DNA of 64,000 bases from G963677485 sp942492855 (GTDB lineage: Bacteria; Armatimonadota; HRBIN16): NCBI GenBank assembly GCA_942492855.1, contig OW818647.1:5022001-5086000 (forward strand), in the 5' to 3' direction. The notes below the pieces were generated by a model, which was not told the origin of the DNA, searched no databases, and was given only the letters and a program-made list of their open reading frames with translations. Of this stretch, positions 53,638 through 63,457 are shown piece by piece. Every line of letters begins with the position of its first letter. The first letter of the stretch is position 1. Both the position numbers and the translations under genes were made by a program.

Positions 53638-54915
53638 TCAACCCACCCCCGCTCGTAACACCGCATCGCGGCTGACCAGCCCGAGAAACACACCAGCCTG
53701 ATCGACCACAGGAAGCCGTTTGATCCCATTCTCGATCATGATGTTCACGGCTTCCTCAATGCGAGCATCCTCACGGATGGTGATGAGCTCTGTCTTCATC
53801 ACGTCGGCGGCTGTGTGATGTTTGGACTGATCTATATACTCTCGATGGCGTTTGGCGATCTCCGCCAGCGGCAGGTGGCTCAGAAGCTGGCTCCACAGCC
53901 CCGCTTTGTGCTCCGAAAACACCTGCAGCAAATCCGCATCGAACACCATGCCTGCCAGCTTGCCGGTTGCATCCACCACCACCGCTCGCTGAGTCCCACT
54001 CTCAGACATCGTGCGCACCACCTCCAGCAAAGGCGTATCGGCATACACAACGCTGACATCACGCTCCATGATCTGCCCAACGGTATCGATCTTGCCCGTA
54101 ACCGACGGGTGGGACTGTTCTTGTTTGGTACCCAATGTATCACGCGCGATCGTATGGAAGATATCGGCGCGGGCCAGGATGCCCACCAGCTTGCCCTCGG
54201 AATCCACCACGGGCAGTCTCTTGAGTTTGTGATGCAGCATCTTGTCCACCGCGGCCGTCAGGCGTTTATTGGCTTCTACGCACACCAACGGGTGGGTCAT
54301 CACCTGTCTGGCGGTCATGCCCGATAACTGCTGCAGAAAGGTGTCGCGTTGGATTTGCTCAAACCCCGCCAGCAGACCCAGCCGGACCGGCATACCCGCC
54401 CGTGTGATAAGGTCATTTTGGGTAATGATACCCACGGGCTCGTTTCTCTCATTCACCACAGGCAGTGCGTTGAACTCATGCGCCATGAGAATGCGGATCA
54501 CCTCGGCCACCGAAGTCTCTTCCGTCACGCTGACCGGTGAGTGCGTCATCACATCCTTGACGGTCAACTGGCGAGGGATCAGCGAGCTGTGGCACTTATG
54601 AATCTGCACATCAAGCTCTCTCACGGCTACAATACCATCCGGCAGCACCTCGTCGAGCATCGACAGCACAACATCAAGGTCAGCCGAGGGTAGCACGATT
54701 TCGATCTTGATGGGCATGTTGAACGCCTCGACCTCGATGAAGTTGTTCGCCACCTCCCCGTTTTCGAAGCAGCCTGCATGTCCCCTCGTCACGATGCAAC
54801 GGGCGGCGATATGCAGCTCTTGAATGCGGCGGATGATCACATCCCAGACCGCCTTGCCGTGCCACCGAGCGTCCTCGCTGGTGAAGATGTCAATTTGGTG
54901 ATATGAAAGCGGCAT
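53638..54915 (-). CDS. DUF190 protein with CBS domains
   Basis: A 425-residue cytosolic protein. Residues 1-105 resemble DUF190 (PII-like fold): WDVIIRRIQELHIAARCIVTRGHAGC ... MPIKIEIVLPSADLDVVLSMLDEVLP. After that come CBS units, seen as TVKDVMTHSPVSVTEETSVAEVI, ARQVMTHPLVCVEANKRLTAAV, VGQIMERDVSVVYADTPLLEVV and AADVMKTELITIREDARIEEAV. CBS pairs bind adenine nucleotides or related ligands, so this is probably a nucleotide-sensing regulator. GGGAGG lies upstream. It is 4 nt after the YihY-like gene and may be co-transcribed. Confidence 0.88.
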   Translation of the reverse strand: MPLSYHQIDIFTSEDARWHGKAVWDVIIRRIQELHIAARCIVTRGHAGCFENGEVANNFIEVEAFNMPIKIEIVLPSADLDVVLSMLDEVLPDGIVAVRELDVQIHKCHSSLIPRQLTVKDVMTHSPVSVTEETSVAEVIRILMAHEFNALPVVNERNEPVGIITQNDLITRAGMPVRLGLLAGFEQIQRDTFLQQLSGMTARQVMTHPLVCVEANKRLTAAVDKMLHHKLKRLPVVDSEGKLVGILARADIFHTIARDTLGTKQEQSHPSVTGKIDTVGQIMERDVSVVYADTPLLEVVRTMSESGTQRAVVVDATGKLAGMVFDADLLQVFSEHKAGLWSQLLSHLPLAEIAKRHREYIDQSKHHTAADVMKTELITIREDARIEEAVNIMIENGIKRLPVVDQAGVFLGLVSRDAVLRAGVG

Positions 54916-54919
54916 GATC

Positions 54920-55873
54920 CTATTCCTCCCGTTTTATCTCGTCATCGTGATTAATCGCCTGTTTACGCACCTCTGCCTGAGCGGCGCACAAGCAAGCGCA
55001 GTAGATCAGTATGCATCCGGACAGGAAAATCCACATCATTAAGGCGATGATCCCACCAAATGCGCCATATACAGCGTTGAAGGTAGCGTAATCGCGCAGA
55101 TAGATCACGAACAGATTCTCGGCAGTCTGCAGGAGCCAAGTGGCAAGCAGTGCTGCAGCCCATACCTCCCGGACGCTGGTCCGTTTGCGTGGTGCCAGCT
55201 TGTAGAACAGGCTAAGGCTGATGAAAACCATCAAAAACGGGATGATATAACTAAAGACCGCGAAGACCGTGTTACTGAAGTCGTTATCGATAAACAGCCT
55301 GTCCCTCGCCATTTTGGTAAACACCGGTACGGATATGCCGAACAACACGGCACTCACCATCAAAGCCAGGATCAAGAAGCTCTTCATTGGAAGCCGCCAC
55401 CAGGTGTATGCCTCGGCACCCCAGGCACTGTTGACGGCACGGACCAGTGTGGAGATGAAGCCAAGTGATCCCCACGCCAGTATCAACAACGCCACGATGC
55501 CTGCCTGCCCGCGCGCACTGATCACTCCGGAAATCGCATCAAAGATATAGCTTTGGTTTTCGCGGCCGATAGGTATGTAGATTTCCACATACGAAATGAT
55601 CTGCGTTCCTGCCTCATTCCGGTCAATAAAAAGCGACGCAATACTGACAAAGAGTATGACCAGCGGGAAAAGGGAGAAGAAGGCGTAATATGCAAACGCG
55701 GCCGCCCACTGAGTTCCATTTATCTGCGTGAATTTCCGGCCGGATAGGGACACAACCGCCCACACACGCATGATGAACTTGAGGACTATGTTTGATCCTG
55801 AAAGATAAGTGATCAAGCGCAATTTCAAGGCATCGATGTAATTTTTCAGTCGCTGCCCAGATAGATCATTCAA
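54920..55873 (-). CDS. YihY/BrkB-family membrane protein
   Basis: A roughly 317-residue inner-membrane protein with six predicted helices. Family features are QWAAAFAYYAFFSLFPLVILFVSIASLF, GIVALLILAWGSLGFISTLVRAVNSAWG and YNAVYGAFGGIIALMMW-like FNAVYGAFGGIIALMMWIFLSGCILIY. Function of the family is poorly known. I choose the TTG at 55873 because AGGAG lies 7 nt before it; residues encoded further upstream are not family-like. On the minus strand GGGTATACT near 55981 may be part of its promoter. Confidence 0.87.
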   Translation of the reverse strand: MNDLSGQRLKNYIDALKLRLITYLSGSNIVLKFIMRVWAVVSLSGRKFTQINGTQWAAAFAYYAFFSLFPLVILFVSIASLFIDRNEAGTQIISYVEIYIPIGRENQSYIFDAISGVISARGQAGIVALLILAWGSLGFISTLVRAVNSAWGAEAYTWWRLPMKSFLILALMVSAVLFGISVPVFTKMARDRLFIDNDFSNTVFAVFSYIIPFLMVFISLSLFYKLAPRKRTSVREVWAAALLATWLLQTAENLFVIYLRDYATFNAVYGAFGGIIALMMWIFLSGCILIYCACLCAAQAEVRKQAINHDDEIKREE

Positions 55874-56079
55874 ACAGAATCTCCTAAAACAAGATGTTCG
55901 CAAGAAACGGCTTTATGGTCGACCGATACCAGCGTCCATCTTGCGATATGTTTGGATAGTGCGTATGTATCTTACTGAGTATACCCGTTATCGGTATGCT
56001 CGTTGCGACGCATTACAACTCGGTTAAGATGCCAGACCAACCCACCGGCTCTTAGTTATCGGCATGCAAACCGATGAGG

Positions 56080-56724
56080 CTAACCGCCAAGAGTCACGTC
56101 CTGTTTTGAGTACCATTCCAACGCTTCGGTGAAGTGATCGGGCTTGAAATCTGGCCACAGTTCATCAATCACGTAAATATCGGCATAGACTGATTGCACG
56201 GGTAGGAACCCGCTCAACCTGTTCCAACCGCCCCAGCGAATAATCAGGTCTATCCTGGATACATCAGCCGATCGGAGGTTATTGATCACACCTGTTTGGT
56301 TGGGATCGGCTGTTTTCAGGTTGTTCAAGTCCCACTCCCATCCATAGTTCACAAGGAAATTCACTTTAATCCCGCCGTTGCCGAATTTCTGGCGTTGGCC
56401 TGTATAGGGAAGAAGCTCAGTGGGAAATGTCCGAGAGTCGGTATTACCAACGACCAGTAAATCCGCATCTTCTTCAAAAAGTATCTTAACGCCCTGGATA
56501 CAAGCATCGATGAACGCCTTTCTTTGTATCAGCGGCCTTTTGGTGTTCTCCATTGTATACCCATAATAGGTCACCTCTTGAATTCCGGCTTCCTGCATCA
56601 GCTTGAACAGCCTGTAACCTGGATCGATCCCTTGGTCCCATCCATCGGCCTTCGGTATGCCCTTCTTAACCGCCCACCTTCTACTACCATCAGGGATGAT
56701 ACCGATGTGTCTTGGTAACCGCAT
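56080..56724 (-). CDS. Divergent undecaprenyl diphosphate synthase-like protein
   Basis: Cis-prenyltransferase family protein, 214 residues, shorter than the usual 240-250. HIGIIPDGSRRWA retains the catalytic Asp of H-x-x-x-I-M-D-G-N but has Ser for Asn. YYGYTMENTKRP matches the conserved E-N segment. LIIRWGGWNRLSGFLPVQSVYADIYVIDELWPDF carries the R-x-x-x-R-L-S-x-F motif and the terminal E-x-x-W-P-D-F. Possibly an accessory enzyme for carotenoid or other short-chain prenyl diphosphates rather than the essential UppS. Confidence 0.83.
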   Translation of the reverse strand: MRLPRHIGIIPDGSRRWAVKKGIPKADGWDQGIDPGYRLFKLMQEAGIQEVTYYGYTMENTKRPLIQRKAFIDACIQGVKILFEEDADLLVVGNTDSRTFPTELLPYTGQRQKFGNGGIKVNFLVNYGWEWDLNNLKTADPNQTGVINNLRSADVSRIDLIIRWGGWNRLSGFLPVQSVYADIYVIDELWPDFKPDHFTEALEWYSKQDVTLGG

Positions 56725-56841
56725 CTATCTGACACCTCTTTTATTAGTGAATGGCCTCACGCCATTACTCAAATTCTGTGACATATCGTATTCTATCGTA
56801 TGGCTGGCCTATATGTAGTGGAGTAAGCTTGAGTCATGTTG

Positions 56842-56881
56842 AGAAGGCTTTATGAACAGTTCGCTGTCCATATAGCCTTCT
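56842..56881 (-). terminator. Long hairpin after katE
   Basis: AGAAGGCT (56842-56849) pairs with AGCCTTCT (56874-56881), with further pairing ACAG/CTGT inside. It lies 32 nt downstream of the katE stop. No strong T-run, so termination is uncertain. Confidence 0.45.
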
Positions 56882-56912
56882 TGATGTCGCATAAGCTCTG
56901 CGACACTAGTGA

Positions 56913-59033
56913 TTAAGCCAATGAGCGAACGGACTTTTCACGCTCCCATTGGCGTGTTTTAGCTGCAGAAATGAACGAAGCTATGTCATTCGCATCTACT
57001 ACACCGGCATCTTGTCCTACCTTCGCCATTTTCAAAAGAGCTTGCCCACCTTTGTCACTGGCAATGGCCTTGAGATGTCCGAAAGCATCGCGCACAAAAT
57101 CAATCGATGCGCTATCCTTTGACATCACCTTCGCGCCTTCATTGGAAAGAATGACTGCTACGGCGTCGAATAGTACAGAAGGGGTGCCAGCCAATTGGCC
57201 GTCGGCGACCAGCATCGAGCCATCAGCAAGCGTCGCGCCTCCCACCTTCGGGGCGATGATCTTCACAGAAGCACCCGCATCTATTACAGCCTTTTTGATA
57301 TTCGCGATCACAGCCCCGTCGGAACCATCTGCGATCAAGATTCCTACGGCACGGCCCATGAGCGTATCTTTCATCTTGCCTATGATCTGCAACGCAGGTG
57401 AAGGATCCAGCTCAAGCACCGGTGCCGCGGCCACCGGTGCATCAGGCATGGCATCGAACGCAAGCCCAGAAGCGACCCGCTTGGCCAGGTTTTCATCGAC
57501 ATGCATCAGATGACCAACCATCGCCTTACGCACATGCACGTGTTCGACCTTGGATAGCTCAAACACAAACGCAGAGGCGATATGCGCCTGCTCATATGCG
57601 GTTTGGCTGTTGTAGAACTGTCGTGCTTGACTGTAGTGGTCGGCAAAGCTCTCAGCCCGAATGCGGCCTTTTGCACCTGTTTCGGTCGTGGCAGCACTAT
57701 GAAAGCCGTGTTCCGAAGATTCCCGTGGCGAGGTATCCGATAAGGAGCTGGGTTCATACGCAACCCGACCTGTCGGCTGCTCCATCTGCATTTGCCCATC
57801 ACGTTGCTGGTTTCCGAAGGGGCACTTTGGCGCATTGATCGGTATTTGGTGGAAGTTGGGCGTACCCAGGCGAGAAAGCTGCGTGTCGTGATAGGAAAGA
57901 AGACGGCCCTGTAGTAATGGGTCGTTTGAGAAGTCAATGCCTGGCACAACATGCGAAGGGCAGTAAGCAACCTGTTCCGTTTCTGCAAAGAAGTTGTTTG
58001 GCCATCGATCCAGCACCATGCGACCAATAACTTTCAATGGAACCAGTTCTTCAGGAACCAACTTGGTCGCATCCAGATGGTCAAAAGGAAAACTGTCGGC
58101 TTCCTCCTGCGTAAAGAGTTGGACCGCGAACTCCCATTCTGGGTAATGACCAGCCGTGATGGCTTCAAACATATCGCGGCGATGGTAATCCTGATCTGCA
58201 CCAGATATCTTGACGGTTTCATCCCATATGGTCGACTGAAGGCCAAGCTTGGGACGCCAGTGGAATTTAACAAACGTCGATTCACCAGCATCGTTAATGA
58301 GGCGATAGCTATGCACACCAAAGCCCTCGATCATGCGTAACGAGCGCGGGATTGTCCGATCAGACATGATCCACATCACTGTATGCATAGACTCAGGGGT
58401 GAGCGATATAAAGTCCCAAAAAGTGTCATGTGCAGTTGCCGATTGCGGAAATCCGCGATCGGGTTCCATCTTCACAGCATGGATGAGGTCGGGGAATTTG
58501 ATGGCATCCTGAATGAAGAAAACGGGGATGTTGTTACCCACCAAGTCCCAGTTGCCTTCTTTGGTATAGAACTTCACCGCAAACCCGCGGATATCACGAG
58601 GCGTATCCACCGACCCTGCTCCGCCTGCGACAGTCGAAATACGGGTAAACACAGGTGTCTTAACACCGACTTCGGTCAGAACCTTAGCGGTGGTGAATTG
58701 TTGCATCGAGGCGGTTAACTCGAAATGCCCATGTGCGCCTGTAGCTCGAGCATGGACGATACGCTCGGGAATACGCTCGTGATCGAAATGGGTGATTTTA
58801 TCCCGCAGTATAAAATCTTCCAGTAATGTAGGGCCGTGCGGATTAGCCCTAAGCGAATTTTGGTTATCTGACAGCGTGACTCCCTGGTTCGTGGTCAGAT
58901 TTGGGTGCCCTTCGCCAGCGTTCTGGTGCAACTCGGCCTCGGTCAGCAGTTGCGAAATCCGCTTGGGCGCAGAGCTCTTTTCCTGCTTATGTTTACCGGA
59001 ATTACCGGACGGTTTCTTTTTGCTTGTGCTCAC
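56913..59033 (-). CDS. katE: Large-subunit catalase (HPII type)
   Basis: Heme catalase that dismutates hydrogen peroxide. The 706 residues fit clade-2 large catalases. Active-site His region ERIVHARATGAHGHFE; NWDLVGNNIPVFFIQDAIKFPD; proximal heme-binding segment RLLSYHDTQLSRLG; and a C-terminal flavodoxin/DJ-1-like domain (about residues 560-700, GRAVGILIADGSDGAVI) typical of HPII. GTG start at 59033 overlaps the hydrolase stop (GTGA). It has a Lys/Ser-rich disordered N-terminus (STSKKKPSGNSGKHKQEK). Likely a stress or stationary-phase gene. Confidence 0.95.
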   Translation of the reverse strand: MSTSKKKPSGNSGKHKQEKSSAPKRISQLLTEAELHQNAGEGHPNLTTNQGVTLSDNQNSLRANPHGPTLLEDFILRDKITHFDHERIPERIVHARATGAHGHFELTASMQQFTTAKVLTEVGVKTPVFTRISTVAGGAGSVDTPRDIRGFAVKFYTKEGNWDLVGNNIPVFFIQDAIKFPDLIHAVKMEPDRGFPQSATAHDTFWDFISLTPESMHTVMWIMSDRTIPRSLRMIEGFGVHSYRLINDAGESTFVKFHWRPKLGLQSTIWDETVKISGADQDYHRRDMFEAITAGHYPEWEFAVQLFTQEEADSFPFDHLDATKLVPEELVPLKVIGRMVLDRWPNNFFAETEQVAYCPSHVVPGIDFSNDPLLQGRLLSYHDTQLSRLGTPNFHQIPINAPKCPFGNQQRDGQMQMEQPTGRVAYEPSSLSDTSPRESSEHGFHSAATTETGAKGRIRAESFADHYSQARQFYNSQTAYEQAHIASAFVFELSKVEHVHVRKAMVGHLMHVDENLAKRVASGLAFDAMPDAPVAAAPVLELDPSPALQIIGKMKDTLMGRAVGILIADGSDGAVIANIKKAVIDAGASVKIIAPKVGGATLADGSMLVADGQLAGTPSVLFDAVAVILSNEGAKVMSKDSASIDFVRDAFGHLKAIASDKGGQALLKMAKVGQDAGVVDANDIASFISAAKTRQWEREKSVRSLA

Positions 59034-59902
59034 AGTGTGTCCGCCTTAACGGTTATGGTATCTTTTATTGCTACGCTCTCGCGCTTGATAAACTCCAGCA
59101 GGTCTTCATTCAACTGGTCTTTGTGCGTTTCAGCAAGCCCATGTGGTGCGCCTGGGTATACTTTCAGAGTTGAATTCTTAACCAACTTATTTGAGAGCAG
59201 TGCAGAGGCAACGATCGGCACGACCTGGTCATCATCACCGTGAATGATGAGAGTCGGAACATCGAATTTTAATAAATCTTCGGTAAAATCAGTCTCGGAG
59301 AATGCCTTGATGCAGTCCAGAGTGTTTTTATGGCCGGCCTGCATCCCTTGAAGCCAGAACCAGTCAATCATGCCGTGAGAGACTTTGGCTCCAGGCCTGT
59401 TGGCACCGAAGAACGGCCCACGGGCCAGACTCTGGTAGAACTGCGAGCGATCGGCGATACAACCATGGCGTATCTTGTCGAAAACATCAATGGGTAAGCC
59501 GTCAGGGTTGTTTTCCGTTTTAAGCATCAACGGCGGCACAGCGGAGATAAGCGCGGCCTTAGCCACTCGTTTGGTGCCGTGACGCCCTATGTAACGGGCG
59601 ATTTCACCACCACCGGCTGAGAACCCTACGAGCACTGCATTTACCAGATCGAGTGATTCGATGAGTTCCGACAGGTCATCTGCATAGGTATCCATATCAT
59701 TTCCATTCCAAGGTTGGCTGGAACGTCCATGGCCCCGCCGGTCGTGGGCGATGCATCGATAGCCCCTGGATGCGAGGAACAGCATCTGGGCCTCCCAACT
59801 ATCCGAACTGAGTGGCCAGCCATGACTAAACACCACTGGCTGCCCAGTGCCCCAGTCCTTGTAATGGATACGTGTATCGTCGTTCGTGGTAAAGGTACTC
59901 AT
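59030..59902 (-). CDS. Alpha/beta hydrolase (non-heme haloperoxidase-like)
   Basis: A 290-residue alpha/beta-hydrolase of the cofactor-free haloperoxidase/arylesterase group. Oxyanion region FSHGWPLSSDSW, nucleophile elbow GFSAGGGEIARYIG, acid HGDDDQVVP and His GAPHGLAETH are all in order. Such enzymes hydrolyse esters and can form peracids with hydrogen peroxide. Translational coupling to katE suggests a role in peroxide or oxidative stress. Start ATG 59902 with AAGGAG upstream. The 59903-60198 spacer holds only short hairpins. Confidence 0.9.
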   Translation of the reverse strand: MSTFTTNDDTRIHYKDWGTGQPVVFSHGWPLSSDSWEAQMLFLASRGYRCIAHDRRGHGRSSQPWNGNDMDTYADDLSELIESLDLVNAVLVGFSAGGGEIARYIGRHGTKRVAKAALISAVPPLMLKTENNPDGLPIDVFDKIRHGCIADRSQFYQSLARGPFFGANRPGAKVSHGMIDWFWLQGMQAGHKNTLDCIKAFSETDFTEDLLKFDVPTLIIHGDDDQVVPIVASALLSNKLVKNSTLKVYPGAPHGLAETHKDQLNEDLLEFIKRESVAIKDTITVKADTL

Positions 59903-60198
59903 AGTTTGTCTCCTTATGCATCCGCTGAATTTTTGTATTATTGGAGCTGACGGCTCCCAGTGAGATCACCGCCAGTTACCGAAGATGGCGGTGAATGAGG
60001 TTATTCCGTATAACCGGCTATACCTGTTCGGCCAGGTAGTTATCTTTCGGCATTTATGCCATCTGGTTGATGTTCTGAAGCTTATCTCCCAAGCGGGCGT
60101 GCAGCTTTGATCGAGGTTCGTTAGGATGCATACCTAAACCGGCTCGAAGACGGCAAGGTAACACCTTGGCTATACCCTGCGCATGACGCGGACCAGCC

Positions 60199-61581
60199 TT
60201 ACAAGGACTTCAAGAACGCGACCAGGTTCCCCTTTTCCTTGGATGTCAAGTGCAGTTGTTGGATAAGGTTGAAGTATTCCACAGTATCCTCAAGTGTAAA
60301 GCACCGGCCATCATGCAGGTAGGGTGGAGAGTCCTTGATGCCCCTCAAAGGAAACGTCTTGATGGGCCCATCGTGAGCCATCATCATGCCGTTTACCATC
60401 TCTTGTTTGTAGAAACGTTCGGCTTTGAGGTTGTGCATGCTGTTGTCGGTGTAATAGGGAGCGGAATGACAGGAGGCACACCGGCCCTTGCCGTTGAAAA
60501 GTTTCTCGCCGGCCTGTTCACTTGCTGTGGCCTTGGCTTTATCGAGCTCGCCGTATATGTCCAGCTTGGGTGCTGGCGGGAAATCAAGAATCGCAAGGAA
60601 TTCCGCCATAAAGTGTACTTGGGAAGCCCTGTCCAGAACGTTGATTCCCTTCTTAGAAGCCATCGCTTGGTCGCCATCGAAGTAGGCAGCGCGCTGCTCG
60701 AACTCGGTGAAATCTTCGACTGTCTTAAGGGCACGTTGGGAACCAAATAGCCGTTGGATGTTCACACCTCTTAGCGTGGGTGTATCAATCCGATGCCTGA
60801 ATTCCTGCGGCCGTATGTCGCCTACAAGGTGATTGGCGCCATTACTGTGGCCATTTGCGTGGCAATCGAAACAGGTCACGCCCAGGCTAGGTCGATCTGT
60901 CCGACGGTCCTCAGTGGCGTTGAACTGCTGCTGCGGGAACTGAGTCACTAGAAGGCGCAGACCCTCAAGCTGTTTCGGATTAATGATCCCATTGAATATC
61001 TCGTAGTAGTTGTCGATGGTGATCAGACGTCCCTTTGCGACATCACCCAAGTCAGGGCGGGTCGTTAGGTACATAGCCGGTGCAGGATCGGGCAAGATGA
61101 TCTCGGGTAAGTCGAAATCCAGATCAAAGCGAACCAACCGTGGCAGCAACTTAGTGATCATCTCCGGAAAGAGCATGCCCCCTTCGGGATGGTCTGCGAA
61201 CGGCAGCGGTTTGTATGGGAACAAGCCTTTTTCTCTGATGGCATCAGGAGTCATCTGGTCGAGTTGCTCCCAAGTGACCCCTTGAAGCTTGGCTGTCGGC
61301 CCGATAGGGATGGGCTTCCCGCCTGACATCGTAACCTCTGCGGATGTCTTCACCGAAAGATCATACCGAGAGTTCAACATCGCCATGTGCTCTCTTGCGC
61401 GTTCTGCCTTTACTGCCATCCGCCCAGCCTTGATCTCGTCAAAAGTCTGGTCTTGGTTTGTAGGTCCATAGCTAGATACAACCTTAGCCCGTTGCGCATA
61501 TACCGCTGCAACAGCAAGTATCACTATCAGTGGAACACAGATCCAAAATACCGCAATACGATGCTTGTTGAGTTTGTTCAT
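60199..61581 (-). CDS. Di-heme c-type cytochrome, MauG/CCP-like
   Basis: A 460-residue exported protein with an N-terminal anchor or signal (IAVFWICVPLIVILAVAAVYAQ) and two c-heme sites, CFDCH (about residue 237) and CASCH (about 368). The region between and after (DTPTLRGVNIQRLFGSQRAL; PLRGIKDSPPYLHDGRCFTLEDTVEYFN) follows the bacterial cytochrome c peroxidase/MauG pattern. RefSeq often names such proteins 'cytochrome B6', which is misleading. Probable periplasmic peroxidase or electron carrier. ATG 61581 has GGGGGG just upstream; GTG 61587 is an alternative. Confidence 0.85.
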   Translation of the reverse strand: MNKLNKHRIAVFWICVPLIVILAVAAVYAQRAKVVSSYGPTNQDQTFDEIKAGRMAVKAERAREHMAMLNSRYDLSVKTSAEVTMSGGKPIPIGPTAKLQGVTWEQLDQMTPDAIREKGLFPYKPLPFADHPEGGMLFPEMITKLLPRLVRFDLDFDLPEIILPDPAPAMYLTTRPDLGDVAKGRLITIDNYYEIFNGIINPKQLEGLRLLVTQFPQQQFNATEDRRTDRPSLGVTCFDCHANGHSNGANHLVGDIRPQEFRHRIDTPTLRGVNIQRLFGSQRALKTVEDFTEFEQRAAYFDGDQAMASKKGINVLDRASQVHFMAEFLAILDFPPAPKLDIYGELDKAKATASEQAGEKLFNGKGRCASCHSAPYYTDNSMHNLKAERFYKQEMVNGMMMAHDGPIKTFPLRGIKDSPPYLHDGRCFTLEDTVEYFNLIQQLHLTSKEKGNLVAFLKSL

Positions 61582-61805
61582 CAACACCCCCCTTTGTGAT
61601 TTGATCTTGTTTGGTCCGGGTTTAGCGGTTTACCTTGATGTATCCCCGGATTGGTTCTTCCATCTACGGGTGCCGCATTGGTGCATAGAGCCCAACCCGA
61701 TCATCGGTTGGTCATCAAGGCGTCTCCCACCCTCAGTCACGACTTGTACTGCCTGTTCAACAGCCGATCAAACCGTAGATTTCGTCCTTACGGATGACTC
61801 GGCTG

Positions 61806-61955
61806 CTATAGTGAGGATCTCCTGCCATTCACTAGATTAACCACCAGTATGATCACCGCAAGCACCAGAATCAAGTGAATGAGGCTGCCGCCTATGTTGC
61901 CAAGCAAGCCTGCCAGCCACAGCACAATCAGAATGACGAATATCGTCCATATCAT
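61806..61955 (-). CDS. lmo0937-family small membrane protein
   Basis: A 49-residue protein, MIWTIFVILIVLWLAGLLGN then IGGSLIHLILVLAVIILVVNLVNGRR, with two membrane helices, matching the small lmo0937 stress-associated family. ATG 61955 has AAGGAG upstream. Codons before it are not family-like. Function unknown. Confidence 0.85.
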   Translation of the reverse strand: MIWTIFVILIVLWLAGLLGNIGGSLIHLILVLAVIILVVNLVNGRRSSL

Positions 61956-62234
61956 TTCGGTTTCTCCTTCCACACCGATCATGGGATCGATGTGTGTCAA
62001 TTGCATCGCACCGCGATCATGAGGGCTCGCTGGAGCCTCGACACGGTATAGTCAGTATTTGCGGTTGTGTCCGCAGTTATATCTAGTGTTACCAGGTGTT
62101 CGACACCAATTGGTTAGTCATCACTGAGCCGATATTCTTATGGATGCCCACCGGACGGCATCCATATGACGGTTTGTAACCGTAGCCATCCTTCTGGAAA
62201 GGCCCATCAAGTGCAGCCACTACCCAGTCCGGTA

Positions 62235-62675
62235 TTATAGATTGTGAATAGCCGCGGTCGTATCGCCGGCCATCTGCGCACTTTTCGCCTTGACGGCGTC
62301 AGCCACTTCACCGGTTTTCGTATTTACAGCGTCGACTATCTCGGTGGTTTTCGCCTTAGCAGCGTCCACTATCTCGCCTGATTTGGCCTTGACGGCATCG
62401 ACTATCTCGCTGCCCTTTTCCTTCATCTCAGCGCCGGTGTGTTTCACAGAGTCAACAGCTTCGTGCACTTTCTTGGAACCTTCGTCACTCACCTTCGCAA
62501 GATAGTCACTGATCGACTTCTTTAGTGAATCCATTGCGTTGGTAATCGCATCTCTTGTGTCAGTTCCCGATTTTGGGGCCAAGAGAATGCCAGCTACGGC
62601 ACCCACGACTGCACCGATTCCGATACCGGCGAGTATGTTTACCACCATGCTGTGATCGTCATTATGCAATGTCAT
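62235..62675 (-). CDS. YtxH-domain protein with 11-residue repeats
   Basis: A 146-residue protein. Gly-rich membrane helix GIGIGAVVGAVAGILLAPKSG is the YtxH signature. After about residue 80 short amphipathic repeats follow (EIVDAVKAKSG, EIVDAAKAKTT, EIVDAVNTKTG, EVADAVKAKSA), like an apolipoprotein- or LEA-type helix. Probably a membrane-linked general stress protein. AGGAGG upstream. Confidence 0.87.
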   Translation of the reverse strand: MTLHNDDHSMVVNILAGIGIGAVVGAVAGILLAPKSGTDTRDAITNAMDSLKKSISDYLAKVSDEGSKKVHEAVDSVKHTGAEMKEKGSEIVDAVKAKSGEIVDAAKAKTTEIVDAVNTKTGEVADAVKAKSAQMAGDTTAAIHNL

Positions 62676-62711
62676 ATGATTGTCCTCCTGTTAGTTGTCC
62701 TACGTGTAGAA

Positions 62712-63218
62712 CTATTGTAGTGGATCTCCACTAGTTGTTGGCCGTGCCTTAAAGTGAGGTAAACCGACAGTTACTGCTGCCAGGATAAACGAGCCCATGA
62801 TCCCTAGTTTGGTGTTCAAGCTGCTGTGTCTTTTCAAAATACCCGCTACCGGCATCCATGTGAGGGCCTTGTTCAGTGACGATACTCTGCCACTAATGAT
62901 CTGGGAAATTTCACTCACAGATGCTGTTGTTTCCTGAACATGGTGAAGGGTAGGCATCACCTCAATCTGCAGGTTATCCAGCAATCCACTTGCTTGCTCA
63001 ACCACACCAGGAAGCTTGGCATTAAGGTCACCGACCAGTATGTTTACATTCTGAATGAGTGCATCAGCGTCAATGAGGGTGGCTTCCACACGCTCGGTAG
63101 TCGCTCGAATTCGAAACTCGGCAGTCATCACTAGTTGACGTAACGCCATTAACAGCCTGATCAAATAGACCAATGTTGCAATGGTTACGATTACCAGGAT
63201 TGTCACTAGGAATGTCAT
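62712..63218 (-). CDS. DUF948-like membrane protein
   Basis: A 168-residue protein with an N-terminal helix (FLVTILVIVTIATLVYLIRLL), then a long coiled-coil-like region (FRIRATTERVEATLIDADALIQNVNILVGDLNAKL), and a second hydrophobic stretch near 140-156. It fits DUF948-type proteins, which often sit beside YtxH genes, as here. An A/T-rich promoter region lies at 63270-63340. Confidence 0.78.
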   Translation of the reverse strand: MTFLVTILVIVTIATLVYLIRLLMALRQLVMTAEFRIRATTERVEATLIDADALIQNVNILVGDLNAKLPGVVEQASGLLDNLQIEVMPTLHHVQETTASVSEISQIISGRVSSLNKALTWMPVAGILKRHSSLNTKLGIMGSFILAAVTVGLPHFKARPTTSGDPLQ

Positions 63219-63457
63219 ATCTGTTTACTCCTCTGTTCTCTTTGGTGTATTCCAAGTATGGCAGGTATCGGATCATAATAGCTATACGTTTTATACTAGT
63301 TTATTAACAATTTTACTGGTAATTCTACTATAAAATGACACACAGACTGCTCAGACTGTCTTGAGGCTGGGCACCATCCCATCGCCACCCAATAGGTAAC
63401 GAACATGGCTGCACTCGATTATTTCAGGAATCTCGTATAGTTATTGGTAAGGCCGTC

